A stretch of DNA of 64,000 nucleotides from JAQAZP01 sp965531145 (lineage in GTDB: Bacteria > Acidobacteriota > JAQAZP01), in NCBI GenBank assembly GCA_965531145.1, contig CBESOE010000002.1, positions 1 through 64,000 on the forward strand. Reading direction: 5' to 3'. Positions 47,894 to 57,421 of this stretch are shown here, piece by piece. The stretch's first letter is position 1. Every line of letters begins with the position of its first letter. The position numbers were made by a program, and so were the translations under genes. The notes under the pieces are model-generated. The model was given only the letters and a program-made list of their open reading frames with translations, had not been told where the DNA came from and did not search any database.

Positions 47894-50167
47894 GTGCCCG
47901 ATACCAGCAAACCGAATCGGAAGAAGGCGGCGGATGACCGGCGTCCCAAGTGGCAGGAGGTGACCGCGCCGAACCTGGTGGAGGAGATTGTCGAGTCCCG
48001 CTGTCCCGACCCCTTTGCCGTCCTCGGTGCGCACCAGACAGGTGAAGGGGCCGCGGGTGGTGTGGTGGTCAGGACTTATCATCCCGAGGCCACCGGGGTG
48101 ACCCTGGTGATCCTCGATCCCGACGGCGGAGTGGAGGCGGAAGAGGCCATGGAGCGGGTCCATCCCAATGGGTTCTTCCAGCGGTTCACACCGGACCGGG
48201 ACCAGGTCTTCGACTATCGGCTGCGGCTGACCCACGAGGACGGTTCGGAGCGCACCATCCGCGACCCGTACTGCTTTCTGCCGGTGCTGGGCACCCTCGA
48301 CCGCTACCTCTTCAACCAGGGAAATCACCTGCGGATCTACGAGAAACTGGGCGCACACCTGGTGGAGATCGGCGGTGAGCCCGGCGTGCTCTTTGCGGTG
48401 TGGGCACCCAGCGCGCAACGGGTCTCGGTGGTTGGCGGTTTCAACCAGTGGGATGGCCGGCGCCACCCCATGCGGTCACTGGGCGTGTCCGGGATCTGGG
48501 AACTCTTCATTCCCGGCCTGGAACACGGGCAGGACTACAAGTTCGAGATCAAGACCACCGGGGACCATCTCCTGGAAAAATCGGACCCCTACGCCAACCA
48601 CTGCCGGGAGCGCAGTGAGCGGCGTCCCTCGCTGGTCTGGGATCTCCACCGCCACCAGTGGGAGGATGGGGAATGGATGGCCCGCCGGGCCGGGCAGGAG
48701 TTCAACCAGCCGGTCTCGATCTACGAGGTGCACCTCGGGTCCTGGCGGCGGGTGGCCGAGGAGAACAATCGCAGCCTCAGCTACCGCGAACAAGCCGAGC
48801 AACTGGTGGATTACGTGGCCGACATGGGTTTCACCCACGTGCAGCTGCTGCCGGTGGCCGAGCATCCCTTCGGCGGTTCCTGGGGCTACCAGGTGACCCA
48901 GTATTTCGCACCCACCAGCCGGTTCGGCGATCCCGAGGACCTGCAGTACCTGGTGGATCGTTTCCACCAGCGGGACATCGGCGTGCTGCTGGACTGGGTG
49001 CCGGCGCACTTTCCCACCGATAGCCACAGCCTGGCCCGCTTCGATGGGTCGGCCCTTTATGAGCACGATGATCCCCGGCTGGGCGAGCACCCCGACTGGG
49101 GCACGCTGATCTTCAATTACGGCCGCCACGAGGTGCGCAATTTTCTCATCGCCAACGCCCACTTCTGGCTCGAACGCTACCACGTGGACGGGCTGCGGGT
49201 TGATGCGGTGGCCTCCATGCTCTACCTCGACTACAGCCGGCGGGAAGGGGAGTGGATCGCCAACCGCTACGGGGGCCGGGAAAACCTCGACGCCATCGAG
49301 TTCCTCAAGCAGATGAACATCAGTGTCTTTGAGCACTACCCCGGTGTATTGACCATGGCCGAGGAATCCACCGCCTGGCCCGGTGTCTCCCGGCCGGCCC
49401 ACCTGGGCGGCCTCGGCTTCGGCATGAAGTGGAACATGGGCTGGATGCACGACATACTGGCCTACATGGCCGAGGACCCGGTGCATCGCAAGTATCACCA
49501 CAGCAGCCTGACCTTCGCCCTGCTCTACGCCTTCCACGAGAACTTCATCCTTCCCCTGTCCCACGACGAAGTGGTCTATGGCAAGCGTTCCCTGCTGGAG
49601 AAAATGCCCGGGGACCTGTGGCAGAAGATGGCCAACCTCCGGCTGCTCTTCGGCTACATGTTCGGCCAGCCCGGGAAAAAGCTGCTCTTCATGGGCGGCG
49701 AATTCGGTCAACGGGACGAGTGGAACCACCAGAAGAGCCTCGACTGGCATCTGCTGGATGACCCGGGGCACGCCGGGATCCAGCGCTACGTTCGCGACCT
49801 CAACCACCTCTACCGGGGGGAACCGGCGATGTGGGAGAAGGACTTCAGCTCAGACGGGTTCCAGTGGATCGACCTGCACAACTGGGAGGAGAGCGTGGTG
49901 GCGTTTCTCCGGCGGGGCAATGATCCGGAGGACTCGCTGGTGTTCGTCTACAACTTCACCCCGGTGCCCCGCTCGGCTTACCGCATCGGTGTGCCCCGCG
50001 GCGGCGGTTACGCCGAGATCCTGAACAGCGATTCGGAGATCTACGGTGGTTCGAACATGGGGAACCTCGGTCGGATCGAAGCCGAAGACCTGCCCTGGGA
50101 CGGGATGAGCCACTCGATCAGCATCACCCTGCCGCCCCTGGGTGCCGTGGTGTTCAAGCCGCTGTAG
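47894..50167 (+). CDS. glgB: 1,4-alpha-glucan branching enzyme
   Basis: A 757-aa GH13 enzyme that forms alpha-1,6 branches in glycogen. After an ~40-residue lead come the two N-terminal CBM48-type domains (FAVLGAH; VWAPSAQRVSVVGGFNQWDG) and the (beta/alpha)8 domain. Catalytic residues are D437 (DGLRVDAVASMLYLDYSR), E490 (MAEEST) and D558 (LSHDEVV), spaced 53 and 68 residues apart as in E. coli GlgB. The start is GTG with GGAGG upstream. The convergent GH57 gene beside it suggests an alpha-glucan storage locus, though synthase and phosphorylase genes are not in view. Confidence 0.95.
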   Translation: MPDTSKPNRKKAADDRRPKWQEVTAPNLVEEIVESRCPDPFAVLGAHQTGEGAAGGVVVRTYHPEATGVTLVILDPDGGVEAEEAMERVHPNGFFQRFTPDRDQVFDYRLRLTHEDGSERTIRDPYCFLPVLGTLDRYLFNQGNHLRIYEKLGAHLVEIGGEPGVLFAVWAPSAQRVSVVGGFNQWDGRRHPMRSLGVSGIWELFIPGLEHGQDYKFEIKTTGDHLLEKSDPYANHCRERSERRPSLVWDLHRHQWEDGEWMARRAGQEFNQPVSIYEVHLGSWRRVAEENNRSLSYREQAEQLVDYVADMGFTHVQLLPVAEHPFGGSWGYQVTQYFAPTSRFGDPEDLQYLVDRFHQRDIGVLLDWVPAHFPTDSHSLARFDGSALYEHDDPRLGEHPDWGTLIFNYGRHEVRNFLIANAHFWLERYHVDGLRVDAVASMLYLDYSRREGEWIANRYGGRENLDAIEFLKQMNISVFEHYPGVLTMAEESTAWPGVSRPAHLGGLGFGMKWNMGWMHDILAYMAEDPVHRKYHHSSLTFALLYAFHENFILPLSHDEVVYGKRSLLEKMPGDLWQKMANLRLLFGYMFGQPGKKLLFMGGEFGQRDEWNHQKSLDWHLLDDPGHAGIQRYVRDLNHLYRGEPAMWEKDFSSDGFQWIDLHNWEESVVAFLRRGNDPEDSLVFVYNFTPVPRSAYRIGVPRGGGYAEILNSDSEIYGGSNMGNLGRIEAEDLPWDGMSHSISITLPPLGAVVFKPL

Positions 50168-50184
50168 CCGGCCGTGGTCGAGGT

Positions 50185-52554
50185 TTAGCCCCCACGGGCC
50201 AGTTTCTCCAGCGCGCGTCGCTGAAACCCCAGCAACTCAGCCAGGCGGAGCGTCCCCGGGGGAGGCTGTGTGCCGGGGCTCTCCGGCTCGAGAACGGCCT
50301 CAAACGCCGCCCAGAAGCGGACCTGCAGGCTGCGGTTCCCGGCCGGCTCCAGGCCCATGCGGCCGGCCAGTCGTGTCAGCCTCAAGGCATCCTTCACCGG
50401 GGCCGGTGAGCTGAGCAGGTCGGGTTGGCCCAGCTGGCGGATCAGGGCCTCCTCGTAGGCGGCCATTCCGGCCGTGGTATCCAGGGCCAGCTCCAGTGTC
50501 CGGGCCATTCGCAGCATACCTCGCGGCGGCCGGTGCGCCCTGCTCCCGCCCTGGGCCAGGCCCTCCTCCACCCGCTCCCCGAACAGGCGGGCCAGGGCCA
50601 GGCCGGCGCCGTTGTCCGGATCCCGTGCCGCCCGCAGGAACAGGTCGCGGCCGGTGCCGTGCAGTTCCAGCATGAGGCGGGCGGTTCTCTCGTCCTGCCT
50701 GGTGTGCTGGAAGCTTTCCAGCATTTCCCGGAACGCGGGTGGCAGCAGCCGCCCGGGGTGGAAGCGCCACCCACGGCCGGCAAGGATCTCCTCCTCAGTC
50801 CCGCGGTCCAGCGAGGCCAGCAGGTTGCGGAAGGCGCTCTCCGCCTCTCCCTCTTCGGTCTCCTCTGCCCAGGCATGGCTCCAGCCGTCCTCCGTTCTCA
50901 GGACCAGGTGCAGGAAGGGACGGGGTGCGGGTGCGCGCCTGCTGATAAGCCGGGACCAGCCCGCCTCCAGGGTGAGGGTCCCACGGCGGACCTGCTCCAC
51001 CACCCCGGTGTCCAGCCGGAACTCGCCATGCTCGCCCAGCGGCCGCTCCACGCCGCGGGAAGAGAGCAGCGCTGCGGCGGCCACCAGGTCCAACTGCCCC
51101 AGGGTGCGGGGGAGCACCTCCCGGCGGTAGACCCGGGCCCCGGTGCCCTTGCCGGCCACGTTGCTCACCGCCCGTCCCAGGGTCTGCAGCAGTTCCTCCT
51201 CGGCCTCCTCGCTGAAACGGCTTTCCAGCAATTCGGCGACCCGACGGGCATAGAAGAGGTTCTGCACCGGTTCCAGCCCGCTGATGTCATTGAAGAACCA
51301 GCCGCAGGAGGTGAACATCAGCTGGCTGTAATACTGCAGTTCCCCCAGATCCCGGGATGGGGATCCTGCCCCGGAATCGCCGGCGGACGGTCCCTCGGGC
51401 GGCGGCCCCTCCCGCTGCAGCACCTCCTCGGTGCGGTCCCGCAACCGGTTCAGGGCGGTCCTCAACGGGGCTCGCCACTGCTGGTTCCAGCCCTCTTCAG
51501 CCCCGGTGGAGCAGCCGCAGTCCCGGGTCCAGCGGCCCACGCCGTGGGCGCAGGACCAGGCGGTTCCCTCGCCGTCCGGTCCGGGCTGCAGCCGGGCCTC
51601 ACGCAGCGGCGGGAACAGTTCGAGAAAGCGGGCGAAGTTTGTCAGCCGGAAACTCCGTTTGGCCGGTGGCTCGCGGAACACCCAGCTGAGGCACATATTG
51701 CCGAACAGTTCGTGGTGCCCGAAGGTCTCGCCGTCGGTGGCCACCACCACCGCCTGGGCCGCCGGGTCATCTTTGTCGAAGGCGCGCTCCAGCCGGCGGG
51801 AAAAGGTGCGGCCGTCCCGGAGCAGGTGGTTGAAGCTGATTTCCCGCGACAGGTCGGGGTGGAAGAAGAAGACGTCCAGGTGGCCGGCCTCCCGGTCCCG
51901 GCCGAATACCCGGTAGGCCCGGTGGTGTACCGTTGACCCGGGATCGGGAATCTCCTCCCAGCCGGCGCTGCCGTCCAGCGGCCGGGTGGCCTGCAACTGG
52001 GACGGGGCAAGGACCACAAAGCCCACGCCGCATTCGATGAGCAGTTCCACCGTCTCGAGGTCAACGGCTGTTTCGGGGAGCCACATGCCCTCGGAACGGC
52101 GGCCGAACCGCTGCTGAAAATCAGCGAGGCCCCAGAGGATCTGTATCCGCTTGTCCCTGTGGCTGGCCAGGGGGAGGATGGCGTGGTTGTACCCCTGGGC
52201 GATGGCATTGCCGTGGCCGCCCCGGCGCCCGGCGCTCCGCCGGTCCCCGCGGATGATCCGTTGGTAGACGTCCGCCGCATTGGGCTCCAGCCACTCCAGC
52301 AGGGTGGGGCCGACATTGAAACTCAAGTGCTCGAAATTGTTGACCAGCTCGGCGACCTTCCCGCCCCGGGCCAGCAGCGGCGAAAAGGCGTTGGAGCGGT
52401 AGCACTCCTCGGTGATCCGCTCCGTCCAGTGCCGGTAGGGCGCGGCAGACTCCTGGCGCTCGATGAAACCGAGCCAGGGATTCTCCCGCGGGGGTTGGTA
52501 AAAGTGCCCGTGGATGATCACAAAGCGCCGGTCATTTTCGTGTATGCTGCTCAT
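50185..52554 (-). CDS. GH57 glycoside hydrolase with DUF3536 domain
   Basis: A 789-aa cytosolic protein. The N-terminal half is a GH57 (beta/alpha)7 barrel: FVIIHGHFYQPPRENPWL, the acidic EGMWLPETAVD block containing the likely nucleophile Glu, and AQAVVVATDGETFGHHELFG with the acid/base Asp. The C-terminal ~400 residues form the DUF3536 helical domain (CTSCGWFFNDISGLEPVQNL-like FTSCGWFFNDISGLEP). GH57 enzymes act on alpha-glucans as amylases, branching enzymes or pullulanases. ATG 52554 is preferred; an ATG 12 bases upstream abuts its AGGAGG too closely. Confidence 0.83.
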   Translation of the reverse strand: MSSIHENDRRFVIIHGHFYQPPRENPWLGFIERQESAAPYRHWTERITEECYRSNAFSPLLARGGKVAELVNNFEHLSFNVGPTLLEWLEPNAADVYQRIIRGDRRSAGRRGGHGNAIAQGYNHAILPLASHRDKRIQILWGLADFQQRFGRRSEGMWLPETAVDLETVELLIECGVGFVVLAPSQLQATRPLDGSAGWEEIPDPGSTVHHRAYRVFGRDREAGHLDVFFFHPDLSREISFNHLLRDGRTFSRRLERAFDKDDPAAQAVVVATDGETFGHHELFGNMCLSWVFREPPAKRSFRLTNFARFLELFPPLREARLQPGPDGEGTAWSCAHGVGRWTRDCGCSTGAEEGWNQQWRAPLRTALNRLRDRTEEVLQREGPPPEGPSAGDSGAGSPSRDLGELQYYSQLMFTSCGWFFNDISGLEPVQNLFYARRVAELLESRFSEEAEEELLQTLGRAVSNVAGKGTGARVYRREVLPRTLGQLDLVAAAALLSSRGVERPLGEHGEFRLDTGVVEQVRRGTLTLEAGWSRLISRRAPAPRPFLHLVLRTEDGWSHAWAEETEEGEAESAFRNLLASLDRGTEEEILAGRGWRFHPGRLLPPAFREMLESFQHTRQDERTARLMLELHGTGRDLFLRAARDPDNGAGLALARLFGERVEEGLAQGGSRAHRPPRGMLRMARTLELALDTTAGMAAYEEALIRQLGQPDLLSSPAPVKDALRLTRLAGRMGLEPAGNRSLQVRFWAAFEAVLEPESPGTQPPPGTLRLAELLGFQRRALEKLARGG

Positions 52555-52624
52555 CGACAGTTGCATCCTCCTGGGAGCGGTATTCTATCAGACGGCACAC
52601 CGGCCGGCATGTTGGAGAGGGAAT

Positions 52625-52975
52625 ATGAAAATCGTCAGTCTCGGTGAGGTGGAACGGCAGAAGGTGGAGATGGAGGGGGCCTCGGGCGCCTGCAAGCAGG
52701 TGCCCATCGCGGGCGGGGACGGTTCTCCGCTGATGGCCCTGCGGGTCTTCACCATCGAGCCGGGCGGGTTCACCCCCCGCCACCGCCATCCCTACGAGCA
52801 CATCAACTACATCATCAGCGGCAGCGGGTTCCTGCTTGATGAGGGGGGAGAACAACGGGCCCTGGCCACCGGCGATTTCGCCCTGGTGCTGCCCGACGAG
52901 CTGCATCAGTATCGCAACGGGTCGGTGGATCAGCCGCTGGTGATGATCTGTCTTGTCCCCCGGGAGTTCGAGTGA
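52625..52975 (+). CDS. Single-domain cupin
   Basis: A 116-aa cupin. Motif 1 (RHRHPYEHINYIISGSG) provides His/Glu metal ligands and motif 2 (LVLPDELHQYRN) the last His. The family binds a divalent metal and may be an enzyme or a sensor; function is not predictable. GAGAGG precedes the ATG. The stop overlaps the GTG start of the YcgN gene by 4 bp, so they are translationally coupled. Confidence 0.85.
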   Translation: MKIVSLGEVERQKVEMEGASGACKQVPIAGGDGSPLMALRVFTIEPGGFTPRHRHPYEHINYIISGSGFLLDEGGEQRALATGDFALVLPDELHQYRNGSVDQPLVMICLVPREFE

Positions 52976-53427
52976 GCGGCACCGGAGCCAGGCCCTTCTG
53001 GGAAACCACAACCCTGGCCGAGATGAGCTGCGGGCAGTGGGAGTCGCTCTGTGACGGCTGTGCCCGCTGTTGCCTGGAAAAACTGGAGGACACCCGGGGG
53101 GGCACACTCTACTTCACCCGGGTGGCCTGCCAGCTGCTGGACCTGGAACTCTGCCGCTGTACCGACTATTCCCGCCGGGCTTCCCTGGTTCCCGACTGCC
53201 TGCGTCTGACCCCGGACCTGGGGGATACCTTCCGCTGGCTGCCCGTCACCTGTGCCTATCGCCTGATCCACGAGGGGCGGAAACTGCCCGATTGGCACCC
53301 GCTGGTCTCCGGTGACCCCCGGACCGTGCACCAGGCGGGCATCTCGGTGCGCGGACTGGCGATTCCAAAGTCCGAGACCCCGGATGGGCCCCTCGAGGAT
53401 TTCATCATCCTGACCCAGGATCTGTAG
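52972..53427 (+). CDS. YcgN-family cysteine-cluster protein (UPF0260)
   Basis: A 151-aa protein with the YcgN pattern: WESLCDGCARCCLEKLED, FTRVACQLLDLELCRC, YSRRASLVPDCLRLTP and WLPVTCAYRLIHEG. The conserved cysteines (C..C..CC, then C, C.C, C, C) probably bind a metal or Fe-S cluster. Start GTG overlaps the cupin stop (GTGA). The role of the family is unknown. Confidence 0.9.
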   Translation: MSGTGARPFWETTTLAEMSCGQWESLCDGCARCCLEKLEDTRGGTLYFTRVACQLLDLELCRCTDYSRRASLVPDCLRLTPDLGDTFRWLPVTCAYRLIHEGRKLPDWHPLVSGDPRTVHQAGISVRGLAIPKSETPDGPLEDFIILTQDL

Positions 53428-53428
53428 C

Positions 53429-53812
53429 TCAGAAGGCAGCGGGGAAGTGCTCGATCCGGGGTTCACCCTGGCGGTTGATGATGATCCCGATCACGTCAAA
53501 ACGGCAGATGCGCCGGCTCAGTGCGGGGTGCTGCTGGAGCCAGGCTTCAGCCAGCCGGGTCAGGCGGCGCTGTTTGGCGGTGGTCACCGCTTCCTCGGGA
53601 GAGCCGAAGGCCGTGCCGCGACGGGTTTTCACCTCGACGAACACCAGCAGTGGTTCCTCACCTTCCCCGGGGGCTTCGGCGACGATGTCGATTTCCCCCA
53701 GGCGGCTGCGGGCGTTGGTTTCCCGGATGGAATAGCCCTGGCGGCGAAGAAAGTCGGCGGCCAGTTCCTCTCCCCGGCGGCCGAGGGACTGGCGTGGTGT
53801 GGCGGGGGGCAT
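53429..53812 (-). CDS. YraN-family endonuclease-like protein (UPF0102)
   Basis: A 127-aa protein of the restriction-endonuclease-like fold. The PD-(D/E)XK-like pattern is visible: SRLGEIDIVAE, then LVFVEVKTRRGTAFG, and SPEEAVTTAKQRRL with CRFDVIGI at the end. The family is nearly universal in bacteria, and its role in DNA metabolism is unproven. It follows the Spy-like gene by 15 bp on the same strand. Confidence 0.92.
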   Translation of the reverse strand: MPPATPRQSLGRRGEELAADFLRRQGYSIRETNARSRLGEIDIVAEAPGEGEEPLLVFVEVKTRRGTAFGSPEEAVTTAKQRRLTRLAEAWLQQHPALSRRICRFDVIGIIINRQGEPRIEHFPAAF

Positions 53813-53827
53813 GGTGTGGTGATCCGG

Positions 53828-54406
53828 TCAGTCCGAACGGCCGTGACGCCGATCGTGGTTTTCCATCCCCCGCAACCGTTTCACCCGCTGCCGCATGTCG
53901 TGGTGAAACCGTTGCTGAAAGATGACGAATTTCGCGTACTGCCGGGAGGAGAGCAGCGCGGCGATTTCCAGGTTCAGCTGGTCTTCGTGCTCACCAAAGT
54001 CCCGCTTTGCCTGACGGATGGCGGTCAGCAGGTTCTCGAGTTCAGCATCGCTGCTCTCCTCGTCCTCCGCCAGTGCCGCCAGGTCGCGCTGCAGTTCCGC
54101 CTGGCTCTGAAAATATTCCCAGCGGGCCTTCTCCCGCCCCTTGATCAGCGGCATGATCTTCAGCGCCTGCTCATCGCTCAGTTCCAGTTCTTCGGTGAGC
54201 CGGAAGACCATGTAGATGTTCATGGTTTCCCGGAGTTCTTCGGACATGCCGCCGGGCGGGCCAAACGGTTCGGGCGACGGAGCGCCGGCCGGGGGCGGCT
54301 CTGCGGGCGGCGATTGCTCGGTCTGGGCCGTGGACGGGCCGTAGACCAGGGTGGCCAGCAGGCAGGCGGCCGCTGCCGCGGTGAAGATCAGTCGTCCCCT
54401 TGTCAT
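53828..54406 (-). CDS. Spy/CpxP-like periplasmic protein
   Basis: A 192-aa exported protein: signal peptide ending PSTAQ, a Pro-rich linker (residues ~28-52), then an all-helical region (MVFRLTEELELSDEQALKIMPLIKGREKARWEYFQSQ... ), ending in KFVIFQQRFHHDMRQRVKRL. This resembles periplasmic LTxxQ-type chaperone/metal-sensing proteins such as CpxP, Spy and ZraP. ATG 54406 gives a 6-base gap to GGGAGG. It is downstream of an ECF sigma and its anti-sigma gene, suggesting an envelope-stress effector. Confidence 0.68.
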   Translation of the reverse strand: MTRGRLIFTAAAAACLLATLVYGPSTAQTEQSPPAEPPPAGAPSPEPFGPPGGMSEELRETMNIYMVFRLTEELELSDEQALKIMPLIKGREKARWEYFQSQAELQRDLAALAEDEESSDAELENLLTAIRQAKRDFGEHEDQLNLEIAALLSSRQYAKFVIFQQRFHHDMRQRVKRLRGMENHDRRHGRSD

Positions 54407-54470
54407 TGCCATCCTCCCGTACCCCCGGGGGGGTGATATGTACTGTTCCGGCGGCCGATCTTCCGCTGGG

Positions 54471-55163
54471 TCAGCTGCTGGTCATCTCCAGCCGGAGCAT
54501 CTCTGCCAGCCGGTTCGATTCATCGTTTTCCAGTTCATCCAGCAGCCGGTAGGTCTCTTCGTCGCCCCAGGCCGTCCGCCATTCCGCATCCAGTTCCAGC
54601 CAGGTGTCGATCCAGCTCCCGGCCCCGGCTTTTACAGTGGCGGCGGCCAGGGTCGGACTGTCCGCGGTCAACGGTGCGTCCGGCTCCCCGGCCGGATCCT
54701 GCTGTTCGAAATAGACCTCCAACTGGGCCAGTGCACTGTCTTCAGCGCTGCGCAGGGCCGATTCCATGCGGGAGTTGACCCGCCGGGCCTCCATCACCTT
54801 TTCGCCCCGGGGACCCATGTTCGAATAGACGGCCAGCAGGGCGAGAATCACCGTGGCCAGGGCCACGGAACCGATAATCGCCGGGCGCAGCACCACGCGC
54901 ATCAGCCGTTCACCGATGCTCAGTTTCTCCGCCTGCTGGTCCATCCTGTTGCGCAGGTCGGGAATGAAGCGGCCCCAGAAGCCGCTCCCCGGGTCTGGGA
55001 CCTCGATGTCGGACACCTCGAGGATCAGTGTGCGCAGTTCCCGGACCTCGGCCGCGGCTTCAGGGTACTTCTCGATCCAGGCATTAAAACCGGCCAGGTC
55101 ACTGCCCGACAGGTTATTCTCGATGTAATCGGGCAGCAGTTGTTCGAATCGCTTGCGGTCCAT
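54471..55163 (-). CDS. Transmembrane anti-sigma factor-like protein
   Basis: A 230-aa protein with an N-terminal cytoplasmic anti-sigma-like domain (FEQLLPDYIENNLSG...FNAWIEKYPEAAAEVRELR), one membrane helix (IIGSVALATVILALLAVYSN, residues ~96-115) and a ~110-residue periplasmic region. The zinc-binding HxxxCxxC of ZAS domains is absent, so it is a non-zinc type. It starts 35 bp after the ECF sigma gene, the standard order. Confidence 0.75.
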   Translation of the reverse strand: MDRKRFEQLLPDYIENNLSGSDLAGFNAWIEKYPEAAAEVRELRTLILEVSDIEVPDPGSGFWGRFIPDLRNRMDQQAEKLSIGERLMRVVLRPAIIGSVALATVILALLAVYSNMGPRGEKVMEARRVNSRMESALRSAEDSALAQLEVYFEQQDPAGEPDAPLTADSPTLAAATVKAGAGSWIDTWLELDAEWRTAWGDEETYRLLDELENDESNRLAEMLRLEMTSS

Positions 55164-55198
55164 GACGGTCCCTGTTTACCATACCTTGACGGCGGGGT

Positions 55199-55750
55199 TC
55201 ACCCCTCGTTGTCACCGATCAGTTCGCGCAGTCGCTTCACCGCGTGGAAGAAATTGGCCTTGGCCGTTCCCACCGGACAACGCATGATTTCCGAGATCTC
55301 TTCGTATTTCAGTTCGCCATATACCTTGAGCATCAGTGTCTGTTTCTGTTTCGCCGGCAAGCGGGCGATGGCTTCTTTCAGCATCCGGGTGCGCTGCAGC
55401 TGCAGCAGTGTCTCCGCCGGATCGCTGCCGGTTCCCTCACCGGCCACTCTGTCCATTTCACCTTCGTCCAGTTGCACCCGCCGGCTGATCCGCGGCGACT
55501 TGAGATAGTTCAGGCTCAGGTTGACCACGATGCGGTAGAGCCAGGTGCGGAAACTGCAGTCACCGCGGAAATTTTCCAGAGCCTGGTAGCAGCGGACAAA
55601 GGCGTCCTGGGCCAGGTCACGGGCATCCTCGTGGGATCCGGTCAGCCGCAGGGCAATAAAGTACGCCTCGCGCTTGTGCCGCTCCACCAGTTGGTTGAAG
55701 GCCCGTTCGTCACCGTGCCGGAGACGTTCGACCAGGATACTGTCATCCAC
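55199..55750 (-). CDS. ECF sigma factor (sigma-70 family)
   Basis: A 183-aa RpoE-like sigma with region 2 (LALRLTGSHEDARDLAQDAFVRCYQ; FRTWLYRIVVNLSLNYLK) and region 4 (LPAKQKQTLMLKVYGELKYEEISEIMRCPVGTAKANFFHAVKRLRELI). The linker is ~45 residues. The start is GTG with AAGGAA upstream. It heads the operon with the anti-sigma and Spy-like genes, and probably YraN. No obvious GGAAC/TCAA autoregulatory promoter is visible upstream. Confidence 0.92.
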   Translation of the reverse strand: MDDSILVERLRHGDERAFNQLVERHKREAYFIALRLTGSHEDARDLAQDAFVRCYQALENFRGDCSFRTWLYRIVVNLSLNYLKSPRISRRVQLDEGEMDRVAGEGTGSDPAETLLQLQRTRMLKEAIARLPAKQKQTLMLKVYGELKYEEISEIMRCPVGTAKANFFHAVKRLRELIGDNEG

Positions 55751-55898
55751 AAGCTGTTCCTTCCCCTGGTCCTGGCCCTCTGGAGCACGGCCCTGCCGGA
55801 CGGCTCACTATAAAGGGACAACCCGGAACGACGGGTGGTTTAATACCTGTTTCGGATCGCCGGACAGCCCGCTCACCGGCAGGCGGGATGGTGCCGGT

Positions 55899-57344
55899 TC
55901 AGGTGGTCCAGACCAGCAGTCTGGGGTGGCCCACCGAATAGACCTTGGTGCCCACGGAGCCGTCATCCTGACGGAAATCCTCCAGCTCGTACCCGGCGTC
56001 ACACAGCTCCTGCCGGATGATGTCGGCCTTGGCAAAATCTTTTGCCGTGCGGGCCGCGGCGCGTTCCTCCACCAGCCGGCGCAGGTTCTCACCGAACGAT
56101 GCATCCTGTTCCGCGGCAGCCGGGCGGAGGACCCCCAGCACGTCGTCCATCCGGCGGGCCTGGGCGGCGAACTGCCGGGCATTTTCCTGGCGCAACCGGC
56201 CCCCGTCGGCGGCGGCGTTTCCCTCCCGGACCATCTGGAACAGGGCGCCCAGAGCGCCGGCGGTATTCAGGTCGTCGTCCATCGCCGCCTCGAACCCCTC
56301 CCGCCCCCGCTCCACTGATGCGGTGAATTCCGGATCCTCCCCTTCGGGAAAGCCGGTGCCGCTCATCCGTTCGAGGAAATCACGCAGCCGGCCGATGGCC
56401 TGCCCGGCGTGGCTGATCCCCTCGAGGGTGAAATTCAGCTGCTTGCGGTAGTGCACCGAGAGCAGCAGGTAGCGGATGGCCACCGGGGAGAAGCCCCGGG
56501 CGGTGAGGTCACGCAGGGTGTAGAAGTTGCCCTTGGATTTGGACATCTTCTCCCCGTCCACGATCAGGTGTTCGCTGTGCAGCCAGTAGTTGACGAAGGG
56601 CTCGCCGGTGGCCCCGCGGCTCTGGGCGATCTCGTTCTCATGGTGGGGGAAGATGTTGTCCACCCCGCCAGTGTGGATGTCGAAGTGCGGCCCGAGGTAG
56701 CGCATGCTCATCGCCGAGCACTCGATGTGCCAGCCGGGCCGGCCGTCACCGAAAGCGGTGGGCCAGGACGGCTCCCCCTCCTTTCGGTCCTTCCACAGGG
56801 CGAAGTCGCGAACGTCCTCCTTCTCGTACTCGTCGCTGGCCACCCGGGCGCCGGCCTTGATCCCCGCCGGGTCCACACCGGAGAGCTGGCCGTATTCGGG
56901 GAAGGAACTGATGCGGAAGTAGATTCCCCCCTCGCTGCGGTAGGCGTGGCCCCGCTCCAGCAGCTTCTCGATGATCCGCACCATGTCCTCGACGCAGTCG
57001 GTGGCCCGGGGATACTCCTCCGCCCGTTCGATGTTCAGCGAGTCGAGGTCCTCGAAAAAGGAATCGGTGTAGGCCGAGGTGAACTCGGCGATGGTGACCC
57101 CGGCCGCCTGGGAATCACGGATGATCTTGTCCTCGATGTCGGTGATGTTCATCACCTGAAACACGTCGAAACCCCTGTATTTCAGGTATCGGCGGAGCAC
57201 GTCCTCGAAGATGTAGGTTCGGAAATTGCCGATGTGGGCGTAGTTGTAGACCGTCGGGCCGCAGGTGTACAGCCCCGCCCGGCCATCCTTCAGCGGCACG
57301 AAATCCTCTTTTTTCCGGCTGAGGGTGTTGTACAGCCTGAGCAT
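55899..57344 (-). CDS. cysS: Cysteinyl-tRNA synthetase
   Basis: A 481-aa class I synthetase that charges tRNA-Cys. The zinc ligand and HIGH region read LYTCGPTVYNYAHIGN, the KMSKS loop is GEKMSKSKGN, and zinc ligands near the middle include CSAMS and GGVDNIFPHHENEIAQS. The helical anticodon-binding region follows to the end. AAGGAGG precedes the ATG. It has its own promoter. tRNA-Cys is 11 kb away. Confidence 0.96.
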   Translation of the reverse strand: MLRLYNTLSRKKEDFVPLKDGRAGLYTCGPTVYNYAHIGNFRTYIFEDVLRRYLKYRGFDVFQVMNITDIEDKIIRDSQAAGVTIAEFTSAYTDSFFEDLDSLNIERAEEYPRATDCVEDMVRIIEKLLERGHAYRSEGGIYFRISSFPEYGQLSGVDPAGIKAGARVASDEYEKEDVRDFALWKDRKEGEPSWPTAFGDGRPGWHIECSAMSMRYLGPHFDIHTGGVDNIFPHHENEIAQSRGATGEPFVNYWLHSEHLIVDGEKMSKSKGNFYTLRDLTARGFSPVAIRYLLLSVHYRKQLNFTLEGISHAGQAIGRLRDFLERMSGTGFPEGEDPEFTASVERGREGFEAAMDDDLNTAGALGALFQMVREGNAAADGGRLRQENARQFAAQARRMDDVLGVLRPAAAEQDASFGENLRRLVEERAAARTAKDFAKADIIRQELCDAGYELEDFRQDDGSVGTKVYSVGHPRLLVWTT

Positions 57345-57421
57345 CAGCGTCTTCCTCCTTCCGCCGACGGCGGTCCAATCCCCGCGGCCATCGCTCGCTG
57401 CCGGCGGGGGAGAAGTATGCT

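Noticed and set aside
53447..54436. Long plus-strand frame across the YraN and Spy-like genes
   Set aside because: No conserved motifs; the minus-strand genes have clear family patterns and ribosome sites.
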